Assembly: GCA_905160935.1 (NCBI GenBank)
Contig: CAJHZI010000495.1
Span: forward strand, 892,501-956,500
Direction of reading: 5' to 3'
DNA length: 64,000 nucleotides
From: Enchytraeus crypticus
Lineage: Eukaryota; Annelida; Clitellata; Enchytraeida; Enchytraeidae
Shown: positions 32,803 to 45,505 of the stretch, piece after piece
How the letters are laid out: the number at the start of each line of letters is the position of its first letter
Numbering within the stretch: the first letter of the stretch is position 1
Made by a program: the position numbers and the translations under genes
Notes under the pieces: model-generated
What the model was told of the DNA's origin: nothing
Seen by the model: only the letters and a program-made list of their open reading frames with translations
The model's database searches: none

Positions 32803-34404
32803 CTATCTGTATTCGAACTTTTCCAGAATATCTTTCTGCTGCCGCAAGTTGTCCAGAATGGTACCATCTGCTGCAGACTTCTGATATCTTTCCTTCAGAC
32901 CAGCATAGCCCGCTGAGGCAGACATTTGACCGTTTGACTGATAACCCATAGGCTGTACCGACTGATTGGTTTTCATCAGCTCAACATTATCTGTGGGATT
33001 TTTCCCTTCACCGTTGTGACAACACTGCTGAACGGCTCCAGATTCATCCAGAATCTTACTCTGAGCTGCCAGCTTCATATCCCTGCCCAGAAGAACCAAA
33101 GCACCAAAGAGTAGCACGAAGAATATGGCTTCAATAGCGAATGTGAATCCTTGGAGGATTTCTCTGGTGCTTTGATAGACGCTGTTGAAGATTACGACTC
33201 CCACTAGCTGTGCCACAGTCTCTGCACAACTCAGAAGAGAGAAAGCCTTTCCCATCTCACCCGGATCAACTGTTTTGCTGATGATAGCGTTGGTGCAGGA
33301 TAGGACCAGAACACTGGGACAGCCTGCCAGTGACGAGAAATAGACGCCTAGCGTTGAGCCGCTGAAGGCCAAGATAACCAACCGAAGGACCTGGAAAGCG
33401 ATCCCCGTCAGAACTAGCTGCATGTCCTTCAGTTGAAGGTAGTTGATGAGAATTGGGAGGAGGAAAAGGACTACCAGTCCGAGAGTTATATAGTCTACGG
33501 CGAGTAGATAGCCGTACATGTACTTGGGCCAGCTGAACAAAGGAGACTCGACCAGTAGTAGAGTTGTGTGCAGCTCGCCGGCTTTTGTTGCCTGGTAGAT
33601 GAATACCACGCAGAAGAGCAAGATAACGTGTAGCCTAGATCTATGGTGTCGATCTTTAATCAAGACTTTGATTGACTGCTGGATATGGACAACTCTAAAA
33701 GGAAATTTTCCATATTTGTCGACACTATCATCCGATTCTTCCCTTCCTTTCATGAAAAAGACCACCATCGCTATACAAGCTAGATTAAATATCGCCACTA
33801 AAGTGAATATAATCCCGAATCCATATCCCTGAAGCAATGCCCCAGCAAGCAGCGAACCCACGAAATATCCAAAATAGTTCATCGACATGATTTGTCCAAT
33901 CTTTTTCGTGCGACTTTCTTGGACCGACTCGTCGCATGTGTAGCTGTACAGCGCCATGGTAATGACGGCAGACTTTCCAAATCCTCCTCGAATGGCAGCT
34001 CCAATCATGACGAGGGAAAGACTCGGCGGTTTACTCCATCCACCGCTCATGCTCAGCAAGCACATCAGGTCCGCTAGGACAGTGGCCGCTAGGGTAAGCA
34101 GGACAGGGACTTTCCTGCCGATCACGTCACTCCAGGCTCCGCAGAAGAATCCGAGGACAATGGCGGGACAGTTCATGAGCACCTTGTAGATGATCATGTA
34201 GTCGGCGGCAGCCGATTCGACGTTGGATTCCTCGGTGGGTTTGTGGGAGAGGTTGAAGCATCGCTCAGTGGAGTTGGAATAGACTTCGACGCAAACTGTT
34301 TGGTAGATGAATAATCTAATGGATGGTTCTATTAGGGGCTCCCCGATCTTGAAGAGAAGGTAGACGATTTCTGCCATATGATCGCCGCAGCTCCATCCCA
34401 TCAT
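32803..34404 (-). CDS. SLC46-family (proton-coupled folate transporter-like) membrane transporter
   Basis: A single uninterrupted frame of 533 aa from the ATG at 34404; the frame is open further up but only from a TTG. It is a major facilitator protein. After the first membrane segment it has an extracellular loop with Cys and two sequons (NST, NLS). The TM2-TM3 loop motif GAWSDVIGRK (about residues 89-98) matches the D-x-x-G-R signature of SLC46 members. About 12 hydrophobic segments follow, with a hydrophilic mid-loop (about 220-260) and a polar C-terminal tail. SLC46 proteins move folates or other organic solutes, often with protons; the substrate here is unknown. The coding region has no intron, unlike both neighbours, and a TTGTTAG just upstream could be the acceptor of a 5' untranslated intron. 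Confidence 0.85.
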   Translation of the reverse strand: MMGWSCGDHMAEIVYLLFKIGEPLIEPSIRLFIYQTVCVEVYSNSTERCFNLSHKPTEESNVESAAADYMIIYKVLMNCPAIVLGFFCGAWSDVIGRKVPVLLTLAATVLADLMCLLSMSGGWSKPPSLSLVMIGAAIRGGFGKSAVITMALYSYTCDESVQESRTKKIGQIMSMNYFGYFVGSLLAGALLQGYGFGIIFTLVAIFNLACIAMVVFFMKGREESDDSVDKYGKFPFRVVHIQQSIKVLIKDRHHRSRLHVILLFCVVFIYQATKAGELHTTLLLVESPLFSWPKYMYGYLLAVDYITLGLVVLFLLPILINYLQLKDMQLVLTGIAFQVLRLVILAFSGSTLGVYFSSLAGCPSVLVLSCTNAIISKTVDPGEMGKAFSLLSCAETVAQLVGVVIFNSVYQSTREILQGFTFAIEAIFFVLLFGALVLLGRDMKLAAQSKILDESGAVQQCCHNGEGKNPTDNVELMKTNQSVQPMGYQSNGQMSASAGYAGLKERYQKSAADGTILDNLRQQKDILEKFEYR

Positions 34405-36234
34405 GTTTGTTGATCTAACAATTAACAAATAACAATAGGTCTAATAATAGGCCTAGAGTGTACACTGAATAAATGAGTAACCAATTAGCATACTCAATAA
34501 CTTACTAGCTTATTTAATGAGGTACAAGGAACCCTTTCCAAAAACGACGCAAACGAAACCAATGCCATTGAAAATACCGGACATTTATGCGACGTGCGTC
34601 GTGCTATTTTGCTGACCTAATTTAGCTTCAATCAATCAATCAATAAGAATTTAACGTCTGGTTCCTCGCCAAAAGGCAATGTCAGGGACGTCAAATCACC
34701 TTCAGCTTCAAGCAAATACATTTTGGGTCAATATTACCTAACCGCAACTAATTAATCTTTCGTAGATTTTATCTTCCTTTAAAAATAGTAAACAATATCA
34801 TAATCCTCAGTCAACATTTTTTGCTTTTAATGTTTCGAATCTATTTTGAGACATTGCAGTCATTTTGTCATAACGTGCAGATTAGAAGCACCAGAGGGCT
34901 CTAAAGTTCATTTGCCTGATCATTGATCATTCGATAAACAACACATTGCTCTTACTAACATTTATAAATCTAGTAGGGTGTGCGTCTTCTAAAAGCTGGT
35001 AAAGCTAATGTTAACGTCAGTTTCCTAACTCGAAAGCGATGTCAGTGACGGGTAAGCCCAGGATTTGAACCCCGCAGACACTGATCCGCGGTCGAGTATC
35101 TTCCCGCCATGGCCACTGGCTCCAGCTAGTTCTAAATCGATGCCTTCGAATTCATTCAAATTCCGATATTTCTGCCCTTGTTTAAAGACAGAGCCACAGC
35201 ACTGGTGAGTAGTAGTTATTAATGTTACAGTTAACTGCGTAGTTTAACTACCTAAAATTAGCTAATCTATGAAGTCTAGCTACTTGAAAACCATAAGTAA
35301 ATAGAAAGAAATTAGGCCTGTGGTTCACTTTAAAGTCCTACTAAAGTTGGAAATAACTAATTCAAATAACTAAAGCAGATTAATAATGCATAAAAGTTTA
35401 CCAACTTTAAAATAGTTCACTTTCTACGAAACAAACATTTTCAAAGCCAGACTCCTCATGAAAACCTCTATGTATTCTACTACTATCTAAAAAAAAAAAA
35501 AAAAAAGATATAACTAATAATGACGACTTAATAGATAAATCGTTCGATTTACTTAAAGGCAGCTAAAATAATTTACCTTATAGTAGTTAATAATAGCTAA
35601 ACTACGAAAAATTAGTTAAGCCAAAATATGCAAGTAGAAATATCTAATAGATCTATGCACATATAGATGTAGATTGCAAATATGCAATATACTGATTTCA
35701 GATTGGTAAAGACAAGCCTTGCGTCTCTACTCAAACTTTCTTGCATCCCTCAAGAAAAATAAAAATCGTTTTAGAGTCTGACGATCTCTGGCGGGAAGCG
35801 ACATGTGTTATATGCAGAAACGCAATTAAGCTGTCGTCTGCAGCAATCAGTGAATGATTGGGTTAGAGCTCTAAATGAACGCGTCAAAGCTGAATACTCA
35901 ATATTTCCTGATTAATAGCACCTAAAGGTCGAATATTCTCATTCCTCTCGTGTCATCTAGGCATCTCGTGTCATCCTGTCATAGACATTAGAAAACTGAT
36001 TGGCAAAATCTTCCATTTTTAATCTTTCTAGAACGTATAGGTTGCTGTACAAATAGTTCTGTATTTAATTTTATTGCTGCAGATATTACATGATCATCAT
36101 CGTCGTCATCATCTTCCCTTGAATCCAGTTTAGCCAGGGTCGCGATACAAAGATATTACGAGATAGAAACAAGGAAACAAATTTGGCTGCTAAAATAAAT
36201 AAACCAATAAACATGCGTTATAAAAAATGAAATA

Positions 36235-36415
36235 TGAATTAATCAACCGTGTTGATATCTATCACTTTCTAACACCAACTGTTTAAGCCGTTAGGTAATT
36301 TAGACAATTTTCCGTATAACTAGTCCAGCGAATGTCCGAGATTTTACTCTCAGATCAGCGAGGCTGAGATTCCAATCCACGATGGCTCAATTTATGGCCC
36401 TTACCTTCGAAATGT
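36235..36415 (-). mobile_element. SINE-B copy
   Basis: Minus-strand tRNA-derived SINE-B with GATATCTATCACTTTCTAAC, GAATGTCCGAGATTTTACTC and TCAGATCAGCG. Other copies: 7575-7815 (+), 8455-8610 (-), 13905-13990 (-, tail), 20112-20358 (+) and 45000-45175 (-). Confidence 0.75.
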
Positions 36416-37199
36416 TGAATCTTCTCTTACTGCTTGTGCCTTTTAAATTACAATTACTATACGTCTTCCGTGTTGTTCCTGAGCCACTGCTGAATCGACT
36501 AACCTTAGTCCGCACGCATCAGAAGAGGAGCCTAAGAAGAGAGTCAGTGAGGTAATTCGAAACCTCATCAGAAGTCGTATTTTCCAAAACTAAAGCATAA
36601 AATTTTGGCTGGCAAATATTTATTCTTTGCGATAGATCGAGCTGATCATCAAAAGAGCGCTCGATCTTTAGTGAGCTAGAAGTTCACTTGGAATATATAT
36701 TTTGAATTTGACAATTGGCAGGACACTTGAGAGGACGAGAGTATTGCTTGTAGCTTGGGAAAATACGATTTCAAATTGGATTACCATTGACTTCTTCATA
36801 TCCTGATTAGTGAATCCGCTAAACATGTTTGGTCTATGCTACACATCGTAATCAATGAACAACTGTTTCAGCTAAATATAAAGTAATTCGAAAACTTATA
36901 ACACAAGTAATTACTGTAAAATAGTTCCTAACAACAAAAGGTATCTCCAAGCTATACTCATCACATTAGATACAGCAATTATTCTGTCAATGAAGAATCT
37001 GGTATTCAGATGTTTACGACAACAGCGCACAGATTTAATGGTTCATCGACAGCGCTGGCTGTAAGTACAAGACAAACAAGAGTTTAGAGAGCTCTAGCTG
37101 CCAGTAAGAAACACATGATGAGTTCCTTGTGAAGAGCATGAGCTCTGCAATCATGCTCATATGTCATGTAAGGGTGGTTGTGGTTCGCTCATGATAATA

Positions 37200-37231
<32 letters not shown>

Positions 37232-38694
37232 AATAATAATAATTATAATAATAATAATAATTATTATTATTATTATTATTATTATACTAACTTTAAAGTA
37301 AATTGTAAACTACTTAAATTACTTAATTGTAAATAATGTAATAATACATAAAACTACATGTATAATAATATAATTAGTATTGAAACAACAAATGTATAAT
37401 AATATAATTAGTATTGATTCTAATTCTTAAATTCTTTCTTCTATTACTTAGGCCTGTTTCAGAAACACATGCCCTCTTATAAGATGTCATATTCAAATTT
37501 ACTGTATATTTCTTAAACTATCTGTCTATCTGTTTGTACGGGCTCTCTCAAGAACTTTATCTGTAATTTTGTCATTCCAAATAGGCCTAATCTTTTCCAT
37601 CGTTCTCCATAGCCACATATCCAGTGCTTCTTATCCACTTCCTATCCACCAAATGTCCATGAACTGAGACCAACACGTAAACCTCCATTCAGCTAGTACC
37701 CTTCCTTGGACTGACTACCCGGATTTTTCTTGCACCGTTTATGGACCCCCTCACTCTGCTCATCGGTTCTAATTTAGTTCCACAGTATTCGATGTTGTCA
37801 AGTGTAAGAATGCTACTGTGGACAACAGTAGCATTCTAATCGTACTGTTGTTGTTGTTGTTCTTATTTATCCATTATCCTCTTTCCTCGCCGATGATAGA
37901 TAGATTAGAACGATTTCAGTAAGAGTAGTTTGGCTAATTCGAGATTCGAACCTCCGAGAACCAATACTTCTCAGAGTCTGTCAATCAGTAACTACCAACT
38001 TAATTTCATAGCGCTTACTAAACCTTCACCAAATAGATATATTGAATGTAGTACAGTTAATTTAGTTATATTTAATAACTGAAAGCCTTGAAATAGTGCA
38101 CTTTTATAGTTCCATAAAATTAAACTACTTCATGTAGGCCTATTTCACAAAAAATATTACGTTACACTTAATGAAAATCCAAATGATAAAATCAAATATT
38201 ATTATTACAAATATTGAAAATATTACATGTATAAACAATTTTAAACTAATATATTAAAATATTTAGTACCATAGATGCCCTTTTCTCTCCTTTGCAGAGG
38301 CTATTAAAGAAGAATTACAGATTGCAATTACAATCCTATTCATTCTAGTACTTTCCTATTCTTAAGTATGTAACCTATCTTTAGTAGCCTATTCTTTCTA
38401 TAGGCGATAATTCAAATACAAACCTACTGATTTTGCGTAGGGCTTCCTTTAGTGAAGTCGACAGACGACTTTAAAGTTTGGATAACTACTTCTAAATGTA
38501 GCCTATTCCACGCGCTATAGATTTATAGGAGGCTGGATGAAGTAGTGTAGACTGTAGACAGAGAATGTTCGTAATGTTAGGTTGACCCACCCACGCGTAC
38601 AGCGTCATAGAGCGCAAGTTCTGAGCAAACAAACGTAGTGCAGGGGACAGCGTTTCTTTAGATATCAACTCCTAGCAGAGATTTATTAGAGGGT

Positions 38695-39180
<486 letters not shown>

Positions 39181-39609
39181 TTTTCATCCTTGGCGATTGT
39201 AATCGCTCAAGGCACACTTTCTAAATGTCTTTTATTTTACCTTCTATATCATCCCCCTCTAGAGTTAAATTCTGACCACTCCATTGCACCTCTATCGATT
39301 GACAATCAATGTCCCATTAAACGCTTATTGATCTATTGGAAAAAGCCGTCAACTTACATTTTTATTCCTAGGTCGTCGCCTTTGCGTATAAAAGACCTAC
39401 TAGGCCTATAGGACTTCACAATTTCAGACATATTCGATTAGGGCTAAGACTTAAAATATTATACTCTTATTTTTACGAATGGAACATTAGATATAAAGTC
39501 TTCGATAATCATTGAGTATTTAGTTAATTCATTAATATTCCATATATTAGCGTAGTACATATTATGCCATGGGTTTCAAGATAAAGATTGTAAAAGGACA
39601 CACACACAC

Positions 39610-39666
<57 letters not shown>

Positions 39667-39723
39667 GACATCGCCACAGGCTCCAGCCGTGTGTGTATAT
39701 ATGCGTGTTTATATATATGTGTA

Positions 39724-39773
<50 letters not shown>

Positions 39774-39775
<2 letters not shown>

Positions 39776-40224
39776 ATAAAGGTATGCGTGTCATTCGCCT
39801 ATCTACCTAGACTCGGTCTAGGGGAAAACTACTTATTAAGAAGTACAACACAAGGTAGACTGGAAAAACAACACTATACTTTTATGTTGCCTATTCGCCC
39901 GGTGCTCACAAAGTCACACATACAAACATACAAACAACACATACACAATACTATAATCTAAAGTGTACTTTACTATCTAAATAGTACTTAGCTTAGAAGG
40001 GGAGGAGTCCGAAACGCGGGAAGACAACAGCTAGCTCAGAGAACAAGGAGATCATAGAGAACCTCTCTCAAGCACCGACCGGAGACGAATAAGAAAGTTA
40101 AATCGTTCCGATTCACCAAGTCAACTCTTAAGGGACAAAGGTCGTTTTTCGTACTAAAGATAAATCTTTTTGTTTAAAGGGAGAAAGACACAAGAACAAT
40201 CCTACTAGATAATAGTACGATTAC
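39774..40224 (-). repeat. Putative 3' LTR (about 450 bp)
   Basis: The left end shares 110 bp with the segment next to the primer-binding site at 44273. The right boundary is inferred from a minus-strand purine tract AAGGGCGAGGG followed by TGTAATCGTACTATT, the usual polypurine-tract/LTR-start arrangement. The other LTR copy is truncated at 44383, so its length cannot confirm this. Confidence 0.55.
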
Positions 40225-41342
40225 ACCCTCGCCCTTAAAAGTTCGAAAATCAAGGGGAGACAAGAAACCCTAATAAGAGTCATAACTGGGGGAAAATCAA
40301 CAAGTCCAGTTAATTAAATAAGCGTACTGCGCACAAATAACTTCTCATCACAAAATAAGCTACAGGGGAAACAAGCAGAATAACATCTGCACACACAACA
40401 CGCGCAAACGGCGACAAAGTCAACGGCTCCAGGAGCAGGGGAAGAACAGCACGGCTCCAGCGAGGAAAACTCCAGGAGGACAACAAGCAGGACTCCAGAG
40501 ACGATAGGACACAGGGACGACCAACACAGCAGGTCAACAGACCTAACCTGTGAACAACACAATCAACTCTGATTAACTAAGTTGTACAGAGCACTATAAA
40601 ACTACAAGTTATTTTTCTTTTCTTAACAACAACTAAATAGCAGATGAAATACTAGAGACTAGGCTAAAAGACAAAGTCAATTTCAGACAAGGGAAGAACT
40701 TAGAAGAAAGAAAGCAACTAATTAACTATACTCTTGAAAATTCTAAACTCAAAGAACAAAGATCAAGAGAAGAAAAAAAATTAACAAAAATTAAAAAATC
40801 ATATTTCAGCTTCTAATCTATCTAATTTTCTAAACTCCTCCTCCCTTAAAAAAGAAAAGGAAAATAAGTACAAAAAATCAAAACTATGTCTGTACAGCTT
40901 AAAACAAAAACTGTGAACTAAAAGAAATTCAAGTAAACTGAAATGCTGAATTTAAAATTCAATCACATCTCATGTTACAACATCACTTTCTAGCGACTTC
41001 TTAAAATTAATATCAAATTGATATTCGTCAATTTATATATATAATAATATATAAATCTATTAAGCGAAAACTAACTTAATCAAGTTAACTAAACATCCAA
41101 AAAAATAAAATAATAAAATATTATTTTACCAAAAATAGAGGTTTAAATAGAATATTTAGCAATAATACTCAAAAGAAAATTATTAATAATAACTATAATA
41201 ATAAATCATCAGTGTGAACAACTAGTCAATATGACATCAATAAATCAATCAATGATTAACCAAGTTAATATAACATTAACCAATCAATAAAGAACACTAA
41301 TCAATGTCATACAAACTAATCAACACCGGAAACAATAAATAA

Positions 41343-42563
41343 ACTCAGTCAAGTAGCTGGGCGTGACAGAAGATCAGCCAAAATATTTAACTTGCCTGGT
41401 TTATATTTCATTACAATCTTATATTCCTGGATTTATCAAATCCAGCGCAGAATTTTTCTATTGTGATCCTTAATATGAGACAATGAAACAAGTGGACTGT
41501 GATCGGTATGTATGGCTACCTGCGAGCTACCAAAATACACTTGATAATAACGAACAGCCGTTAAAATACCGAACAACTCTTTCTCTATGGTAGAATACCT
41601 GACCTGATGTTTATTTAAGCTCTTGCTCATATAGCAAATAGGCAAAAATAAACCAGAGTACTCAGTACCATTGTCATACTCAAAGTGACCTAAGGACCCC
41701 CCCTCCCCCACAGAAAAACTCGAAGCATCTATGAAGATGTGAAAAGGACGGTTAAAGTCGGGCGATTGAAGAATAGGCTTTGAAGCTAACAAAGACTTTA
41801 AATGAAGAAAGGATTCAACAGCTTTGTCAGACCATACAAAAGCAACGTCTTTCTTCAAAAGGGCTGTCAACGGAGCAACAATCTCAGCCATAAACGGTAC
41901 ATAGCGACGATAGTAATTAACGACGCCAAGAAATTGACGCAGCTGCTTACGATCAATCGGTTGAGGAAACTTCAAAATAGCCTCTATCTTCGCTTCTACA
42001 GGTGAAATGCGATTGTTACCTATAGTATGACCTAAGTAAGTAACCTTAGCACTGCCAAATTCGCATTTCGACTTCTTAATAGTTAAGCCCGCTGATGCTA
42101 TGCGTTCAAAGACTGCTTGCAAATGCTGCAGATGCTGTTCCCACGTACCAGATGAAAACACTACGATATCATCCTGATATGCATCTGAAAACGCATTTAA
42201 GCCATCCAATATCAAGTGGACCAAACGCTGGAAAGTACTGGTCGCGCCACCCAATCCGAAAGGCATAACCAAGAACTCGAAAAGTCCTAACGGAGTAACA
42301 AAAGCGCTAACAGGGCGAGAACTCTGCTCTAATTCCACCTGCCTGTAAGCTTTGCTCACGTCTACTTTAGAGATAAACTTGGCCCTAGACACTTTCTCAA
42401 TAAGATCTTCTATGCGAGGAAATGGATATGAATCCAAATCCGGCACAGAATTGACCTTACGATAGTCAACACAAAACCTAATGGTGCCATCCGGTTTATC
42501 AACTAATAAAATCGGACTAGACCACGGACTATAACTACGAGTTATAATACCCAGCTTCAACAT
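41343..42563 (-). pseudogene. Retrotransposon reverse transcriptase-RNase H
   Basis: Contains the reverse-transcriptase core WSSPILLVDKPDGTIRFCVD, the palm VDVSKAYRQVEL, FLVMPFGL and the catalytic YQDDIVVFS, then the connection and an RNase H with FIDASSFSVG (first Asp) and TDHSPL. Two stops interrupt the end of RNase H (after HNRKILRWI), after which EYKIVMKYKPGKLNILADLL reads on. YQDD replaces the more common YLDD or YIDD. Confidence 0.9.
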
Positions 42564-42604
42564 AGAGTCAATCTCTGCTTTGATCTTCTCAAGCTTAATC
42601 GGGT

Positions 42605-43231
42605 TTACCCTGTAAGCCTACTGTCTGATAGGCTAGTACCAGGATGTACAGGAATCTTATGCTGGCATAAGGAAGTACGCCCAGGGATGTCCGAAAATAA
42701 GTGTGAAAACTTATCAAGAACAAGCTGCAAAGACTTGCGCTTTTCAAGATCTAAGTGAGAAAGATCAAACTTAAAGCCTGACTCCGAAAAAGACGGTAGA
42801 ATCGAATCTAACATGTCATTTTCAGGGTCTCTCTCCAGATCAACGTCTAAGTTGGATTCGAAACAAACGTCAAATCTCTCAACATATGACTTATCATGAG
42901 TCAACAACTCATCACGAGTGACAGGAAACTGACTCGTTAAACCACTGTCAGAAACAGTAACGTTAAAATCGCTCAAGTCAGCAGACAAAACTACCTGACT
43001 AAAATCAATACAATCACTGGCAAGATCATCACCAAAGGATGAATCTGCCAAATTAACATCAGAATCCACATGATCATTCACAATACTGTCATCATGAACA
43101 TCTGATTCACACAAGATATCAATATCTCTACCTGCGCCATCTGTCGAGCTATTAGTAGTTAATAACCACAAATCATTAGCCAACAGAAATGACACACCAC
43201 GCGGTAACGTCTTGACAAGACCGACTTGCAC
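42605..43231 (-). pseudogene. Retrotransposon protease-reverse transcriptase linker
   Basis: A separate minus-strand frame, very acidic and Asp/Ser-rich, ending in KFSHLFSDIPGRTSLCQHKI and PVHPGTS. That is the usual lead into the reverse transcriptase of Ty3/gypsy elements. A stop or shift near 42600 separates it from the catalytic frame. Confidence 0.75.
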
Positions 43232-43284
43232 AATTCCGAAATAAAGATTCGGAATGTCTATCCTACAGTTAACTAATGGTTCCT

Positions 43285-43863
43285 TTATTTCCTACCTGAA
43301 ATGCCCCTAATCAGCCTCACATCACCAATAAATTCGTAGAACGAACTGGGGACACTCTCGCTGAGGAGTAATAGTATCGCACCAGTATCACGAAGAGATA
43401 GGATAGGCAGGGACTGACTATCTTCAGATAAAAGAGAAATCGATTGAACAAAAGGTTTGAACAACTGATGAACCGTATCCAAGTTATCAAAACCATTTTT
43501 TAATAGTGTATCATTATTAACTGCATTACTGGACACAATTCCCACAATAATAGAATGTAAGCTATCATCTGTAACAGAATTAATAGAATCAATCAGGTTG
43601 ACGTCAAACTGTTGACAATCAGTGTCAACACAATCAACTGAATGTACTGACTTCCTAGAATCATACTGGGAATTAGATTTAGTTTTCTGATTATTCTGAT
43701 TATTCGACTTACGCTGCACTAAGTAAGTATTGTCATTATTAGACTTCTTGTTAGATGATCTACATTCAAAAGCTCTGTGACCAAATTTATCGCAAATGAA
43801 ACATTTACCTTGAAATCTAGTGTAATTGCCCTGTTTAGTCTTAGACTGATCTGAATTGGACAA
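43285..43863 (-). pseudogene. Retrotransposon nucleocapsid and protease
   Basis: Contains a CCHC zinc knuckle CFICDKFGHRAFEC and, about 150 residues on, LRDTGAILLLL with the DTG(A) of a retropepsin active site. The protease continues in another frame, so a frameshift lies near 43285. Confidence 0.8.
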
Positions 43864-44024
43864 TTGTTCAGCACTACTGCAGTAGATCTGTTCATGTTCG
43901 TATGATTATGTTTCTTAGCAATGAATTTATCACAATTATTAGCTGAGAATGTTTAGATTTAGAATTATTAGAACTTTGCAACAAGTTCACATACATGAGA
44001 CTCTGAGCTTGATGTTGAGTAACG

Positions 44025-44240
44025 GACTGCTTCTGAAGTAAGTGTCTGTCTGTCGCTTATCTAGAATCTAATTTCTCTGCTAATTGATGAATAGTGTCGT
44101 ATTTCTGATCGGAAGCATAACGCTGGAGGTCTAATGAAAGTTGACCGAAGAGTTGCTCTTCAAGAATCAAGTGCTTAATACGATCTACACTATCCATAGC
44201 ATCTCTAGACTTAAGCCTTAAATCTAACTTCTGCGAGAGG
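44025..44240 (-). pseudogene. Retrotransposon gag fragment
   Basis: Minus-strand translation gives DSVDRIKHLILEEQLFGQLS then LDLQRYASDQKYDTIHQLAE, which follows the L-I-L-E-Q-F...LP-D-L...A pattern of gypsy gag C-terminal regions. It starts almost at the primer-binding site, so the N-terminal part of gag has been deleted. Confidence 0.65.
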
Positions 44241-44272
44241 TCCCGGGTTCAGATCCCGAACGAGCCCCCATA
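44238..44272 (-). other. Primer-binding site of the LTR element
   Basis: The minus strand begins TGGGGGCTCGTTCGGGATCT directly after the LTR. Its complement looks like a tRNA 3' end (T-arm GGGTTCAGATCCC, then acceptor strand and CCA). The match to tRNA extends over about 33 nt, longer than the usual 18. Confidence 0.65.
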
Positions 44273-44384
44273 TAAAGGTATGCGTGTTATTCGCCTATCT
44301 ACCTAGACTCGGTCTAGGGGAAAACTACATAATAAGAACTACAAAACAAGGTAGACAGGAAAAATAACACTATACTTTTATGTT

Positions 44385-44530
44385 GTTTCTAGTATGGTAG
44401 GAGCAATGTGACACCATTGTCTAGTAGGGTAGGAGCAATGTGACACCATTGTCTAGTAGGGTAGGAGCAATGTGACACCATTGTCTAGTAGGGTAGGAGC
44501 AATGTGACACCATTGTCTAGCCTAGAGCAG
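44385..44530. repeat. 32-bp tandem repeat, 4 copies, at the broken LTR
   Basis: TCTAGTAGGGTAGGAGCAAT plus GTGACACCATTG repeats nearly perfectly, starting where the right LTR loses similarity to the left LTR. Confidence 0.9.
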
Positions 44531-44689
44531 GAGCAATATGCCATCCTAGCCTCGATCAGATTCGATTAATAACTCATCTGTGCTTACTGGCCCTGTGTGT
44601 CGTTATACATGTTATGTTATGCTTTAATTGCATATAAATATATAATCTTCAATCATACTTATACGTTGCAACGTAGGCCTAACTAACGT

Positions 44690-44975
44690 TAATTATAACG
44701 GCACACTGGATAAGGAAGCACAAATACTTGTTGAAGACCAATTTCCACCTTCCTCTCGGTGTTTATTAGTAATCTTTGCCTTTTGATGGCGCATCTATTG
44801 CAGTCGGCGCGGATTTAAGAATAACCTTCCATCACCCCTGAGATTTTCTCCTTCAAAGCTGTTAACACTCGGTCTTTCGAGGTAGTCACCCACCAAGAAC
44901 TACCTGAGGCAGATGGAGCTTAACTTCGATTATTGACGCGCAACTAAACCAAGTGCGCTAAATCCCGCCGAAAAA
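44690..44975 (-). mobile_element. SINE-5S copy
   Basis: The minus strand carries a 5S-like body (GAAGTTAAGCTCCATCTGCC, then GGTAGTTCTTGGTGGGTGAC) followed by a unique 3' part including GATGCGCCATC. It agrees along its length with the copy at 24045-24315. Confidence 0.7.
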
Positions 44976-44999
44976 CAAATAGGCTCAATTAATAGCACG

Positions 45000-45175
45000 C
45001 ATAATAGTAATATGATCAACCATGTTGATAACTATCACTTTAATACGTCATGTTTAGACCGGTAGGCAATTTAGTCCATTTTCCTTACAATTTCTCCATT
45101 TAAAATTTAATGATGTTACGAGACGTCATCAATTCTACTCCTTTACTGTGCGCTATTGAGACATTCTATTCAGAT
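45000..45175 (-). mobile_element. SINE-B copy
   Basis: Carries TGATCAACCATGTTGATAAC, TATCACTTTAATACGTC and later GACGTCATCAATTC, in the order expected of a minus-strand SINE-B, with internal loss of the B-box part. Confidence 0.6.
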
Positions 45176-45229
45176 AAAGGTCTTTAGCAAAGTTAATCAA
45201 AAACTGTGGTTTAATTTATCTAAAAACCT

Positions 45230-45505
45230 ATATGGGTAAACAGGATTGTTTTCTCAGGGAATGACGCCCCTACCCAGTAAATGTTAGTCGAAGCTGAGGA
45301 AGGCACAGGGGGCTCATCTCGTCATAAGCAGAATCCACCAAGAATAATTGTACATCATAAGAAATGTTATGGATGATTTAATGATCCACTCGAATGTGGA
45401 CGTGAAGAGGAAAACGGAAGAGAGAAAATAGTGGAGTAGTAATATACCATGGATCTGCCAGTAGGCAGTGCACTAAGAGAGAGAGAGAGAGAGAGAGAGA
45501 GATAA
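45230..45505 (+). mobile_element. LINE-GA fragment
   Basis: A plus-strand copy with GAGGAAGGCACAGGGGGCTC, GTGGACGTGAAGAGGAAAAC, then CCAGTAGGCAGTGCACTAAG and a clean AG tail. It shows the 3' terminus of the family well. Confidence 0.8.

Larger units (their letters stand above)
39774..44383 (-). mobile_element. Ty3/gypsy-type LTR retrotransposon, internally deleted
   Basis: A minus-strand element bounded by two related terminal segments: the 110 bp starting ATAAAGGTATGCGTGT at 39774 and 44273. In order on the minus strand it has a primer-binding site, a gag fragment, zinc knuckle, protease, reverse transcriptase and RNase H. No integrase is found between RNase H (41343) and the left LTR, and N-terminal gag is missing next to the primer-binding site. 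Frames are broken by stops and a shift. It is therefore a dead or non-autonomous copy. Confidence 0.85.

Noticed and set aside
40310-40562. Cys/Ser/Leu-rich minus-strand open frames beside the LTR
   Set aside because: They lie in the non-coding 3' part of the LTR element, show no integrase or envelope motif, and overlap each other in different frames.
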